Origin: CBDVAK01 sp965371945 | GTDB taxonomy: Bacteria > Pseudomonadota > Gammaproteobacteria > Competibacterales > JAHEDQ01 | Assembly (NCBI GenBank): GCA_965371945.1 | Contig: CBDVAK010000147.1 | Location: forward strand, 1 to 8,457 | Length of the DNA stretch: 8,457 bases | Direction: 5' to 3' | In this document: positions 1-5,455 of the stretch, piece by piece | Layout: each line of letters begins with the position of its first letter | Numbering within the stretch: the first letter of the stretch is position 1 | Translations under genes and position numbers: made by a program | Notes under the pieces: generated by a model | Seen by the model: the letters and a program-made list of their open reading frames with translations, nothing else | Database searches by the model: none | What the model was told of the DNA's origin: nothing

Positions 1-95
1 GCTATCCCTGCTTCGCTTAGGCACCGGTCCTGGGCATCCTGCCCAAGCCGTTCACTGTTTCGCAGTTCTCCCTACGCAACCAGGGAACATTGTTC
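1..95. other. Intergenic sequence at left edge with small palindromes
   Basis: No gene was recognised here. The stretch lies downstream of the DUF302 gene. A perfect 6-bp inverted repeat with a 3-nt loop (TGGGCA, TCC, TGCCCA) sits at 31-45. A weaker TCCCT/AGGGA pair lies at about 69-86. Neither is followed by a T run on the minus strand, so neither is a convincing intrinsic terminator for the gene ending at 96. The style, with short palindromes and low coding character, could be the edge of an extragenic repeat, but the window cuts it off. Confidence 0.25.
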
Positions 96-596
96 TTACA
101 AGTCGCCGCTGGCGCCCGCCTGAATGATATCCATCAACTTGTCGTTGACCTCTACCGCCAGGTCATGCAGCTCGGGCGAGAGCTTGGTGCCTTCGATGAG
201 GATATCCAGCTTCAGCATGGTCAGATAGGTCTTGCCATCCGGTTCCTCCACCACCGCGATCCGACACGGCAGGTAGGCGGCGAAGGCCGGTTCGTAGCGG
301 ACCATCTTGCCGGCGATGATGGGATCACAAAACTGAAAAATCTCCAGTCGCGGTGAATCCACGCCCATATTCTGGAGTTGTTCAGACAGCGGCAGATGGC
401 CGACGAACTTCATATTGTGCTCGTTGGCGCGCAGCTTCATCGAGTCGATTGCCTCGTCGACCTCCACGCCTTCCTCGATCGGGATCTTGACGACGGTCTG
501 GGTCATGTCGATGGCTAGCGATTCTGCTGCGAGCGTCGGGGCGCCGACCGCGAACAGCATCAAGACGAACAGGGCAGGCAAATGACGGATAGGCAT
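96..596 (-). CDS. Exported DUF302 domain protein
   Basis: A 166-residue protein of the DUF302 family, whose biochemical role is not established. Residues 1-24 form a signal peptide: a short basic start (R4, H5), a hydrophobic stretch at about 6-19, and a likely cleavage site after the Ala pair in TLAA (21-24). The mature protein is therefore probably periplasmic. The DUF302 core is recognisable by the FCDP motif at 89-92 and LPCRIAV at 109-115, followed by a Gly-Lys turn and a beta-strand. The ATG at 596 was chosen because GAGGAG lies a few bases upstream on the minus strand. The frame stays open up to 719, but that 41-residue extension would precede the signal peptide and is rich in Arg and Cys, so it is unlikely. 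The gene lies 122 bp downstream of the HAD phosphatase on the same strand and may share its transcript. Family assignment is fairly sure; the function is unknown. Confidence 0.85.
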   Translation of the reverse strand: MPIRHLPALFVLMLFAVGAPTLAAESLAIDMTQTVVKIPIEEGVEVDEAIDSMKLRANEHNMKFVGHLPLSEQLQNMGVDSPRLEIFQFCDPIIAGKMVRYEPAFAAYLPCRIAVVEEPDGKTYLTMLKLDILIEGTKLSPELHDLAVEVNDKLMDIIQAGASGDL

Positions 597-718
597 CGAA
601 GTCTCCTCGGTGTGTCGGGCGAGGGCACCGCGGACCCGGTCAGCAATGAGCTGCCGGCAACAAGCCGCCCCTCGACATGGTCTGGCGCCTGAACGCCCGT
701 AGCGGATAGTGTTGTGCA

Positions 719-1450
719 CTATTTCTTGCTGGTAGCGGTGCTATCGTCAACGAAATCCGTGTCCTTGGCAACCTTCCCGCCAGCGTCCGGTGCGCGGCCG
801 TTGAGACTGATGACAGGCCAGCCTCGTTCCCGGGCACGGGCCAGCAGCGCTGCGTCGGGTTCCACCGCCACCGGGTGGGTGACCCGTTCCAGCAGGGGCA
901 GGTCGTTGTGCGAGTCGCTGTAGAACCAGCTGTCCTCGAGTGACTCCCGGTGCTGCGCCAGCCACTGCTGCAAACGGATGACTTTGCCTTCACGAAAACA
1001 TGGCGTGCCGGACACGTGGCCGCTAAACCGCTCTCCCAACATCTCCGGTTCGGTGGCCAGCAGGTGTTCGACACCCAGCAGATCGGCGATTGGCCGGGTC
1101 ACGAAGCTGTTGGTTGAGGTGATGATAATCAGAGTGTCGCCACGGTGTTGGTGGTGCGCCAGCAGATCCGCCGTATCGCGAGCGATGATGGGGCGGATCT
1201 GTTGCTCGACAAAGCTGTCCCGCCACTCCAGTAGTCGCAGGGTTTCGGCTGCGGCCAGCGGTTTGAGCGCAAACTCGAGGTATTCGTGAATGTCCAGCAG
1301 ACCCTGCTGATACAACTGGTAGTAGCGTTGATTCTCGCGCTCGTGGTGGTCGCGGTCGACCACGCCCTGGCGGGCCATGAAACAACCCCAGAGATAGTCG
1401 CTGTCGCCGTCCAGCAGGGTATGATCCAGATCGAACATCGCCAGACTCAA
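719..1450 (-). CDS. HAD-superfamily subfamily IB phosphatase (SerB-like)
   Basis: A 243-residue cytoplasmic haloacid-dehalogenase-type hydrolase, close in architecture to phosphoserine phosphatase and the HAD-IB group. Motif I is FDLDHT (residues 6-11), giving the nucleophile Asp7 and the acid/base Asp9. Motif II is the Ser/Thr in the IIITSTNS stretch. The motif III Lys is in GKVIRLQQW. Motif IV is SDSHNDLPLL, with the Mg-binding acidic residues. The cap lies between motifs I and II. The substrate cannot be read from the sequence. I place the start at the TTG at 1450, because GGAGG (plus-strand CCTCC at 1459-1463) lies eight bases upstream and the product then begins M-S-L-A-M-F-D-L-D as in relatives. 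The ATG at 1465 adds five residues and has no ribosome-binding site. In pseudomonads a gene of this kind sits next to rppH and ptsP; here about 3.3 kb separates them. A HisB-like or other phosphatase role is possible. Confidence 0.87.
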   Translation of the reverse strand: MSLAMFDLDHTLLDGDSDYLWGCFMARQGVVDRDHHERENQRYYQLYQQGLLDIHEYLEFALKPLAAAETLRLLEWRDSFVEQQIRPIIARDTADLLAHHQHRGDTLIIITSTNSFVTRPIADLLGVEHLLATEPEMLGERFSGHVSGTPCFREGKVIRLQQWLAQHRESLEDSWFYSDSHNDLPLLERVTHPVAVEPDAALLARARERGWPVISLNGRAPDAGGKVAKDTDFVDDSTATSKK

Positions 1451-1597
1451 TGCGTGCGCCTCCATGGGTCAGGAAGGTTGGACAGGGTCGTGACCAGGAC
1501 AGACCCCGGGGGCGGCATGGTACTGCATGCACGGCCGCGGCGCAGCCGCTGGCTGAGACCACATTCGCCGTGCCCCTGCCGAATCATTGCCATGGAA

Positions 1598-1611
1598 TTG
1601 ATCCACGTCAT
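1598..1611 (+). promoter_or_regulatory. Candidate FNR/Dnr-type box upstream of the hemerythrin gene
   Basis: TTGAT-CCAC-GTCAT matches 8 of 10 bases of the FNR/Dnr consensus TTGAT-N4-ATCAA, with a perfect left half. Its centre (1604.5) lies about 78 bp before the ATG at 1683. A class II activator site at -41.5 would put the transcript start near 1646. A modest -10-like ATTAAA/CATTAA lies at 1631-1637, at about the right distance. The cognate regulator is probably the Dnr-like protein encoded at 3904-4590. The site is an inference from matching and spacing, and the right half is imperfect. Confidence 0.45.
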
Positions 1612-1682
1612 CCCGACCGCACTGGAAATGCATTAAACCTCAAGCCTCGATCCAGTTCCTGGCATTCCGATGCCAAGCAAGT

Positions 1683-2165
1683 ATGCCTACCATGTACAGC
1701 ACAGATGATCCTGAATCCGCTGACCTGCCGGCACTGCTGGATGCTCCGGAACTCCCTTTCGTACGGATCGGGTACCGTGTTCTTGTCGATCATCTCGATG
1801 CTTTGCTGGGGCAGTGCGACGCACACGACAGGGGCGAGGTGTCCGACAATCAGGTCAGACGCCAGTTCGACTCGCTACTGAGGTCCTGTCAACACCTGTT
1901 CGACCTCGAACAGCAGGTGATGACCGACAGTCGCTATCCACGCGCGGCACGTCATCTGCTCGATCATCAGCGCTTCCTGAGCCTGCTCGATTTGCACTAT
2001 CGATCCCTGACCTGGGGTGGCAGCGCTGAGCAGTGTCGCGAACTGTTGTCGCAAACTGCGCCGTGTTGGCTGGCCCGGCACCTGCGTCACTATGATCTCA
2101 ATATGTGCACTTACGTATGTGGGTATCTGCGCGGTCATCCGGAAATCGCGATTCCGGTTTTTTGA
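1683..2165 (+). CDS. Hemerythrin-like protein with an altered di-iron ligand set
   Basis: A 160-residue soluble protein with the four-helix pattern of bacteriohemerythrins, which bind O2 or NO at a di-iron centre. Compared from memory with bacteriohemerythrin, the ligand positions are His37 (in VDHLDALL), Glu76 (in LEQQVM), His91 and His95 (HLLDH), and His133 and Asp138 (HLRHYD, after CWLA). The YP at 85-86 before the HxxxH motif and the WL at 129-130 are also typical. The expected HFxxE pattern reads LFDLE instead: Leu72 sits where the ligand His belongs, and His71 is one residue upstream. Six cysteines (45, 69, 118, 128, 142, 146) are more than usual. No clear ribosome-binding site precedes the ATG at 1683 or the alternative at 1692, so the start is uncertain. 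It is the first gene of a likely unit with sirB, 45 bp downstream, behind a candidate Dnr box. The fold is likely; oxygen or NO binding is inferred. Confidence 0.75.
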   Translation: MPTMYSTDDPESADLPALLDAPELPFVRIGYRVLVDHLDALLGQCDAHDRGEVSDNQVRRQFDSLLRSCQHLFDLEQQVMTDSRYPRAARHLLDHQRFLSLLDLHYRSLTWGGSAEQCRELLSQTAPCWLARHLRHYDLNMCTYVCGYLRGHPEIAIPVF

Positions 2166-2210
2166 ACCGCCCTGCGGGTCTGGCGTATCCTGTTTCGACG
2201 GGAGGCGTGG

Positions 2211-2597
2211 GTGTATCTGGCTCTGAAAAATATTCACCTCACCATGGTGGCGGCAACGATCGCACTGTTTGTGCTCAGGGGCGCGTGGATGCTGGCTGCA
2301 CCCCATCTGCTGCAGAGCCGGTGGGTCCGGGTGGTTCCCCATCTGATCGATACCGTGCTGCTGGTGAGCGCGGTATCGATGGTGATCATGCTGGGGCAGT
2401 ATCCTCTGGTTGATGGCTGGTTGACTGCCAAGCTGGTGGCTTTGGTGCTCTATGTCGTCACCGGCAGTATCGCTTTGAAACGTGGATCGACCCGACGCGT
2501 CAGAGTGATGGCCCTGGTGGCGGCACTGCTGCTGTTCGGCTATATCGTGAGCGTGGCCTTTACCCGCCAACCCTGGCCTTGGCAGTCGCTCATCTGA
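2211..2597 (+). CDS. SirB2 family inner-membrane protein
   Basis: A 128-residue integral membrane protein of the SirB2 family (named after a Salmonella invasion-gene regulator; the molecular role is unclear). It has four predicted membrane helices at about 8-28, 43-62, 71-90 and 99-117. Family hallmarks are His9 near the start, the VVPHLIDTVLLVS stretch (41-53) with His44 and Asp47, WLTAKL (70-75), and the GSIALKRG segment followed by basic TRRVR (85-98). The start is a GTG at 2211, preceded by GGGAGG at 2200-2205 with five bases between, an excellent ribosome-binding site. It follows the hemerythrin gene by 45 bp without an obvious promoter or terminator, so the two are probably cotranscribed. 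The conserved His residues in a small membrane protein next to nnrS make a heme- or NO-related role conceivable, but that is inference only. Confidence 0.88.
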   Translation: MYLALKNIHLTMVAATIALFVLRGAWMLAAPHLLQSRWVRVVPHLIDTVLLVSAVSMVIMLGQYPLVDGWLTAKLVALVLYVVTGSIALKRGSTRRVRVMALVAALLLFGYIVSVAFTRQPWPWQSLI

Positions 2598-2605
2598 TCG
2601 TTGGT

Positions 2606-2619
2606 TTGACCGCGATCAA
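2606..2619 (+). promoter_or_regulatory. Candidate FNR/Dnr-type box upstream of nnrS
   Basis: TTGAC-CGCG-ATCAA matches 9 of 10 bases of the TTGAT-N4-ATCAA consensus, with a perfect right half. It lies in the short gap after sirB. Its centre (2612.5) is 66 bp before the nnrS ATG at 2679. Class II placement puts the transcript start near 2654, with a weak -10-like CATGCT at 2641-2646. Such a start lies downstream of the alternative GTG at 2631, which supports the ATG at 2679. The likely regulator is the Dnr-like protein at 3904-4590, and the match suggests that nnrS has its own NO- or anaerobiosis-responsive promoter. Confidence 0.6.
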
Positions 2620-2678
2620 GGACTGCGCTCGTGGGACTGGCATGCTCGACCTCTCCGACTCGGAGACGGAGTCCCCTG

Positions 2679-3920
2679 ATGTCCAATCACCAGCCGGGTG
2701 GACCGGCGCACAGCACCGTGGCGGGATCACCCCTGCTGCTTTTCAGTGAGGCTTTTCGGGCCTTGTTTCTCGGCGCCGGTTCGTACGCGGTGGTCGCCAT
2801 GTCGATCTGGGTGCTGGGGCTGCTGGGTTGGGGGCCGGTGGCGCCGTTGCACTGGCATGTGCACGAGATGGTATTTGGCCTTGGGGGCGCCGCCATGGGG
2901 GGGTTTCTGTTGACCGCGATCCCCAGCTGGACTCGTCGTCCAGCCCTGCGGGGCATGCCGGTCGTGCTGTTGGTACTGGCCTGGCTGCTGGGGCGGGTGG
3001 TGATGTTGCCGGCAACACCCTGGGCCATCTTCACCGGATATCTTGAACTGCTCTATCCGTTTGCCCTGGCCGGCGTGGTGATGCGGGAGATCGTCGCGGC
3101 GCGCAACCGGGGCAACTATCTGGTGGTGGCCCTGGCGGTTCTGCTGGCGCTCGCCGATGCCGGCTACCAGTTGAGTGTGAGTGGCTGGTTCGATTCGGAC
3201 CCTATGTTGTGGCTACGCCTTGCCCTTTATCTGTTGCTGGTGCTGCTGACAATCGTTGCGGGACGCGTGATTCCGGCGTTTACGGGCAACTGGTTGCGGA
3301 TGCGTGGAACACACCGGCTGCCGGTGCGGTACCCGTTGGTAGAGCGCCTGGCGGTGCCCGTGGTGGCGCTGTTCGGGGTGGCTGACGCGTTCTTGCCTGG
3401 CAGCATGGCAGCAGGTTTGCTGGCCGGGTTGGCCACCGGGGTTCACGGAATCAGGCTGTCGGCGTGGCGCGGGATAGCGGTCCGCCGTGACCCGCTGTTG
3501 TTGGTGTTGCACCTCGGCTATCTTTGGATCGTCATCGGCTTTGCCATGCTGACGGTGGCTTCTTTCAGCGACCTCGTGAGCCGCTCGGCGGCGATACACG
3601 CACTCACCATTGGTGCTGTGGCGACCATGATACTGGCCATCATGTCGCGGGCATCGCTGGGTCACACCGGACGTCCGCTGCAGGCGCCGGCCCCGGTAAC
3701 ACTGGCGTACGTTCTGCTGAGCGTTGCCGCTTTGCTGAGGGTGGCCGCGGGTGTAGACGGCAGCTACTATGTCGCGCTGGTGACCACCGCGGGTGTCGTA
3801 TGGATCATCGCCTTTGGTTTGTTCGTGGTTGCATACGCGGCGATTCTTAGCGGCCCCCGGGTAGACAGTAAACCGGCCGCTGCCGGTGCGGACGCACCGC
3901 TGGTCAAGCCATTTCGCTGA
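2679..3920 (+). CDS. nnrS: NnrS family heme/copper membrane protein
   Basis: A 413-residue polytopic inner-membrane protein with about twelve hydrophobic helices. NnrS proteins contain heme and copper and are linked to denitrification and tolerance of nitric oxide; their exact reaction is unresolved. Signature features are FSEAFRALFLGAG (22-34), the His-rich HWHVHEM (58-64) leading into GGFLLTAIPSW (74-84), GRVIPAFTGN (195-204), His278 in LHLGYLW, and HALTIGAVATMIL (307-319) followed by SRASLGHTGR (323-332). These histidines are the candidate metal or heme ligands. I chose the ATG at 2679, with CGGAG about eight bases upstream, because relatives start shortly before the FSEAF segment. A GTG at 2631 would add 16 residues and lies before the predicted transcript start. 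The last 17 bp overlap the end of the convergent regulator gene. Identification is firm. Confidence 0.95.
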   Translation: MSNHQPGGPAHSTVAGSPLLLFSEAFRALFLGAGSYAVVAMSIWVLGLLGWGPVAPLHWHVHEMVFGLGGAAMGGFLLTAIPSWTRRPALRGMPVVLLVLAWLLGRVVMLPATPWAIFTGYLELLYPFALAGVVMREIVAARNRGNYLVVALAVLLALADAGYQLSVSGWFDSDPMLWLRLALYLLLVLLTIVAGRVIPAFTGNWLRMRGTHRLPVRYPLVERLAVPVVALFGVADAFLPGSMAAGLLAGLATGVHGIRLSAWRGIAVRRDPLLLVLHLGYLWIVIGFAMLTVASFSDLVSRSAAIHALTIGAVATMILAIMSRASLGHTGRPLQAPAPVTLAYVLLSVAALLRVAAGVDGSYYVALVTTAGVVWIIAFGLFVVAYAAILSGPRVDSKPAAAGADAPLVKPFR

Positions 3921-4590
3921 TACAGTGTGCACGCAGCGCCGGCAGGTTGTTGAGTTCCACGCGATGGCCCCGGTTGGCCTGCACACCCAGGCCCCGCAAT
4001 TTTGCCAGCGCGCGAGACAGACTTTCCGGCTTCATGCCGAGGCGTGCGGCGATCAGGGTCTTGTCGAATGGCAGTTCGACCACCGCGCAGGTCCCGTCCG
4101 GCGGCGCCAGCTCGAGCAGAAACGAGCCCAGTCGCTGAGATGCGCTTTGTACCTGCAGTCGTTCCAGTTCGCTGACCATGAAGCGCAATCTTTGTGAGAG
4201 CTGTCCGATAACCAGCATCGCGACGCCCGGGTCCTGGATCAGCAGGTCCTTGAACCGGGCAGCGGGGACGTCCAGCAGCATGCAATCGGTGGCAGCTTCC
4301 GCGGACGCCGGATACACACCCAGATTGAGGGCCGCCGGTTCGGCAAAGGTTTCTCCCGCCCGGATCACGTGTATTACCGTGTGCTCGCCATCCGCAGTGT
4401 CGCGGTAGACGCTGACCCAGCCGTGTATCACCATGAAAAAAAAGTTGGCCGGATCACCCTGCAGAAACAGGGTGTGTCCGCGCGCATGTTCACGCACCCT
4501 GCTGCCATCGACTATGGACTGCAGCTGGGAGTCGCTCAGCCCCCGGAACAGGGGGCTCACACGCAATTGTTCGGGCCCTGGAAATTGCAA
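3904..4590 (-). CDS. dnr: Crp/Fnr family regulator, Dnr-like (NO-responsive type)
   Basis: A 228-residue transcription factor. The cyclic-nucleotide-type beta-roll sensor spans about 14-115 (GHTLFLQGDPANFFFMV at 38-54; ETFAEPA at 80-86). The dimerisation helix spans about 120-148, and the winged HTH covers 150-228, with its recognition part in LGMKPESLSRALAKL (184-198). Glu189, Ser192 and Arg193 match the E..SR contacts by which FNR/Dnr proteins read TTGAT half-sites. Only Cys103, 168 and 223 are present, so the N-terminal Fe-S cysteines of FNR are missing. Together with the TFAE stretch this resembles Pseudomonas Dnr, which senses NO through heme. No ATG fits; the start is a TTG at 4590 with AGGAG ten bases upstream. 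Likely targets are nnrS and the hemerythrin gene, both preceded by matching boxes. I saw no such box before its own gene. Another Crp/Fnr subgroup cannot be excluded, and the symbol is by resemblance. Confidence 0.82.
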   Translation of the reverse strand: MQFPGPEQLRVSPLFRGLSDSQLQSIVDGSRVREHARGHTLFLQGDPANFFFMVIHGWVSVYRDTADGEHTVIHVIRAGETFAEPAALNLGVYPASAEAATDCMLLDVPAARFKDLLIQDPGVAMLVIGQLSQRLRFMVSELERLQVQSASQRLGSFLLELAPPDGTCAVVELPFDKTLIAARLGMKPESLSRALAKLRGLGVQANRGHRVELNNLPALRAHCISEMA

Positions 4591-4623
4591 GATCTGGTCG
4601 CTCCTGTAGCAGCCGAGTATCCG

Positions 4624-4637
4624 CCCGGGGGCCCGGG
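4624..4637. repeat. GC-only palindromic tract in the leader of the Dnr-like gene
   Basis: The 14 bases CCCGGGGGCCCGGG consist only of G and C and form nested palindromes. As RNA from the minus strand they can fold into a 5-bp hairpin with a 4-nt loop. They lie between the candidate promoter and the start codon of the regulator gene, close to the expected 5' end of its mRNA. This could act as an mRNA-stabilising stem or an operator, or be a chance result of high GC content. Confidence 0.35.
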
Positions 4638-4644
4638 AGGGTCA

Positions 4645-4674
4645 ACTATACCCACGGCACACTCTGCATTCCAA
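4645..4674 (-). promoter_or_regulatory. Candidate sigma-70 promoter of the Dnr-like gene
   Basis: Read on the minus strand, a -35-like TTGGAA (plus 4669-4674) is followed after 18 bases by a -10-like TATAGT (plus 4645-4650). These match 4 of 6 and 5 of 6 consensus bases. Transcription would start near 4638-4640, giving a leader of about 50 nt before the TTG start. The leader would begin within or beside the GC-only palindrome at 4624-4637. Pattern match only. Confidence 0.4.
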
Positions 4675-4709
4675 TCGAGCGTACCAGGAGAGTGCCGGAA
4701 CTACCCGGT

Positions 4710-4739
4710 TTGTCCATCGCGACGCGGTTGTGGAAGAAT
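4710..4739 (+). promoter_or_regulatory. Weak candidate promoter for rppH-ptsP
   Basis: A -35-like TTGTCC (4710-4715) and a -10-like AAGAAT (4734-4739, 4 of 6) are separated by 18 bases. Transcription would start near 4746, about 50 bases before the GTG start of rppH. Nothing better was seen in the gap shared with the divergent regulator gene. Weak pattern match. Confidence 0.22.
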
Positions 4740-4795
4740 ACAGCCATCACATGCGGGTATATGGATGGCGGATTCTGGATTCGGTGGGTGGCCAG

Positions 4796-5344
4796 GTGAT
4801 TGACTCGGACGGATATAGGGCGAATGTTGGCATCATATTGAGCCACCCCGACGGGCGGGTGTTCTGGGGGCGCAGGATTGGCCAGGTTTCCTGGCAGTTT
4901 CCACAGGGTGGGATTCGCCGCAGCGAGACGCCCGAGCAGGCCATGTTTCGTGAACTGGAGGAAGAGACGGGCTTGCTGCCGAATCACGTGCAGGTGCTGG
5001 GGCGCACCGACCGTTGGTTGCGCTACCGTCTGCCGGAACGGTTCATCCGCCGTCACCGGCGGCCGGTGTGCATCGGTCAAAAGCAGGTCTGGTTCGTGTT
5101 GCGGATGATGGGCTCCGATGGTGATTTTCGCCTCGATTGCAGCCGCCGCCCGGAATTCGATTTCTGGCGTTGGGTCGACTACTGGTACCCCAGCGGCGCG
5201 GTTGTGCACTTCAAGCGCGACGTGTATCAGCGCGCACTGCACGAACTCGCCTATCTGGTGTTGCCGGTATCCGGGTCGCCTGAGCCACGCGATGGTGGCA
5301 GCGATGGCTTCGAGCCGCCATCCCCGGTCGACTCGTGCGGGTGA
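4796..5344 (+). CDS. rppH: RNA pyrophosphohydrolase (Nudix, RppH/NudH)
   Basis: A 182-residue cytoplasmic Nudix hydrolase that removes pyrophosphate from the 5' end of triphosphorylated transcripts, opening them to RNase E decay. The Nudix box is complete at about 38-60: the GG start, Glu44, then RELEEETGL with Glu53, Glu56 and Glu57 as metal ligands, the same numbering as in E. coli RppH. Other hallmarks are DGYRANVGIIL near the start, SWQFPQGGI, RYRLPERF, CIGQKQVWF, PEFDFWRWVDYWYP and FKRDVY. I chose the GTG at 4796 because the product then begins (M)IDSDGYR, as in its relatives. The frame is open back to a GTG at 4730 and includes an ATG at 4751, but that extension has no counterpart in the family. 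The C-terminal tail after about residue 155 is Pro/Gly-rich and variable. It is followed by ptsP 111 bp downstream, a pairing I recall from many gammaproteobacteria. Confidence 0.95.
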   Translation: MIDSDGYRANVGIILSHPDGRVFWGRRIGQVSWQFPQGGIRRSETPEQAMFRELEEETGLLPNHVQVLGRTDRWLRYRLPERFIRRHRRPVCIGQKQVWFVLRMMGSDGDFRLDCSRRPEFDFWRWVDYWYPSGAVVHFKRDVYQRALHELAYLVLPVSGSPEPRDGGSDGFEPPSPVDSCG

Positions 5345-5455
5345 GTGACGCACGGGGCGCTGAATTCGACAACCCTTGCCGAAGGCCCGCACCTTGTTGC
5401 CGGGTATCAGCGCTGAAATGCTCTGAATCCGCTCACCAGGACGGTTTGCGCTGAG
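5345..5455 (+). other. rppH-ptsP intergenic gap
   Basis: The 111 bases hold no convincing terminator hairpin, no small gene and no clear -10/-35 pair. The gap is compatible with read-through from rppH into ptsP. Confidence 0.4.

Noticed and set aside
31..45. TGGGCA/TGCCCA hairpin as a terminator for the DUF302 gene
   Set aside because: The stem is only 6 bp and no T run follows on the minus strand.
1023..1562. Alternative minus-strand frame overlapping the HAD phosphatase
   Set aside because: The HAD frame carries all four catalytic motifs; this one is Arg/Pro/Ser-rich and has none.
1875..2570. 231-codon minus-strand frame antisense to the hemerythrin and sirB genes
   Set aside because: Both plus-strand genes have family signatures; the antisense product is a His/Gln-rich string typical of a shadow frame.
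2631..2678. GTG at 2631 as the nnrS start
   Set aside because: It has a fair AAGGA site, but the extra 16 residues have no family counterpart and the predicted Dnr-dependent transcript would start downstream of it.
3213..3986. 257-codon minus-strand frame antisense to nnrS
   Set aside because: Shadow of a GC-rich membrane-protein gene; the product is low-complexity, full of His, Gln and Arg, and has no recognisable motif.
4641..4650. GTCAA near 4641 as half of a Dnr box for autoregulation
   Set aside because: The partner half-site at the required spacing is GC-only and does not match TTGAT.
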